DNA of 33,391 nt from Acidobacteriota bacterium (GTDB taxonomy: Bacteria; Acidobacteriota; Terriglobia; Bryobacterales; Bryobacteraceae), in the NCBI GenBank assembly GCA_018268935.1, contig JAFDVS010000043.1:1-33391 (forward strand). Reading direction: 5' to 3'. The position numbers and the translations under genes are program-made. The notes beneath the pieces were generated by a model. That model saw nothing but the letters and a program-made list of their open reading frames with translations. It did no database searches and was not told the origin of the DNA. This document shows, one piece after another, positions 33,077-33,391 of the stretch. The number at the start of each line of letters is the position of its first letter. Position 1 is the stretch's first letter.

Positions 33077-33391
33077 ATGAGACTCCTCCTCGTAGCAATA
33101 GCCGTCTCCGCGTCCGCCTACGCGCAATCCGTCACCGGCACCATCGTCGGCGCCGTCATCGACCCCACCGGGCTCCCCATCGCCCGCGCCTCCGTCACCC
33201 TGACCCAGCCATCCACCTCTTTCGAACGCCGCGCCAACACAGCCGAAAACGGCTCCTTCGCCTTCCCCTCCCTTTCCCCCGGCAGTTACAACCTCACCGT
33301 CAAACAGGACGGCTTCAAACAATCCGAGCGCCGCAACCTCAACCTCACCGCCTCGGAAACACTCACCACCGGCGACATCCAACTCCAGGTC
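33077..33391 (+). CDS. TonB-dependent receptor, N-terminal part, cut by window edge
   Basis: 105 codons are in the window, open to the right edge. MRLLLVAIAVSASAYAQ is a Sec signal. SVTGTIVGAVIDPTGLPIARASVTLTQ and ENGSFAFPSLSPGSYNLTVKQDGFKQ form a complete carboxypeptidase-regulatory-like domain, the usual start of the Oar-like receptors seen twice earlier in this window. The plug and barrel are expected beyond the edge but are not seen. A weak -10-like TAGCAT lies 15 bases before ATG 33077, and no strong Shine-Dalgarno sequence is present. It is divergent from selD. An antisense open frame across this region is a compositional shadow. Confidence 0.85.
   Translation, partial: MRLLLVAIAVSASAYAQSVTGTIVGAVIDPTGLPIARASVTLTQPSTSFERRANTAENGSFAFPSLSPGSYNLTVKQDGFKQSERRNLNLTASETLTTGDIQLQV

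Noticed and set aside
32891..33382. A 160-codon minus-strand frame at the right edge
   Set aside because: It is antisense to the N-terminus of the TonB receptor and runs through the tandem repeats; Gly-rich shadow composition.

Overview
The window looks like chromosomal DNA of a high-GC Acidobacteriota, most like the Solibacter/Bryobacter group. The reasons are two complete and one partial very large TonB-dependent receptors of the Oar/carboxypeptidase-regulatory-domain type, a DUF1549/DUF1553 plus DUF1501 operon, two Ser/Thr kinase and ECF sigma pairs, Tat-exported sulfatase and enolase-superfamily proteins, and a PEP-CTERM protein. The assignment rests on remembered family distributions, not a search. 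I see no tRNA, rRNA, insertion sequence, prophage or CRISPR array. Genes are densely packed and no gene-free stretch exceeds 300 bases.

Layout. 1-5095 (minus): an overlapping three-gene unit, cytochrome-like DUF1549/DUF1553 protein, Tat-exported DUF1501 protein, and a pre-peptidase-domain protein cut by the left edge. 5188-5925 (plus): a stand-alone RluA-type pseudouridine synthase. 6149-7840 (minus): a phospholipase-D-fold protein. 7935-14891 (minus): a probable catabolic cluster of an enolase-superfamily sugar-acid dehydratase, a glycoside-hydrolase-like protein and a TonB receptor, divergent from a plus-strand sulfatase (15071-16390). 16395-20004 (minus): PEP-CTERM protein, ECF sigma factor and Ser/Thr kinase with overlapping ends. 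20075-23053 (minus): chemoreceptor, BON-domain protein and beta-carbonic anhydrase. 23190-26597 (plus): second TonB receptor. 26716-27159 (minus): small secreted protein. 27324-31204 (plus): zinc-ribbon/kinase/TolB-like/TPR protein followed by a second ECF-like sigma factor. 31213-32909 (minus): selD and pyrF, overlapping by four bases. 33077 to the right edge: start of a third TonB receptor.

The strongest discovery is that selD contains an in-frame TGA at codon 15, exactly where SelD proteins carry the catalytic Cys/Sec. It is followed by a 7-bp hairpin with a GGU loop, a good bacterial SECIS candidate. SelD therefore appears to be a selenoprotein, which implies that the organism makes selenocysteine. 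A conventional gene caller would start the gene at a TTG 54 bases too late and lose the active site.

Other points of interest are a REP-like repeat (one copy at 14974, two tandem copies at 32946) lying in divergent promoter regions; a 14-bp perfect inverted repeat between convergent genes at 26661; a TTCCGGAAGTA plus TATATAATGCG pair shared by the upstream regions of the two complete TonB receptors; a C-rich plus strand regardless of gene direction, with islands such as the RluA gene that do not follow it; and two kinase/sigma pairs of different families with opposite gene order.
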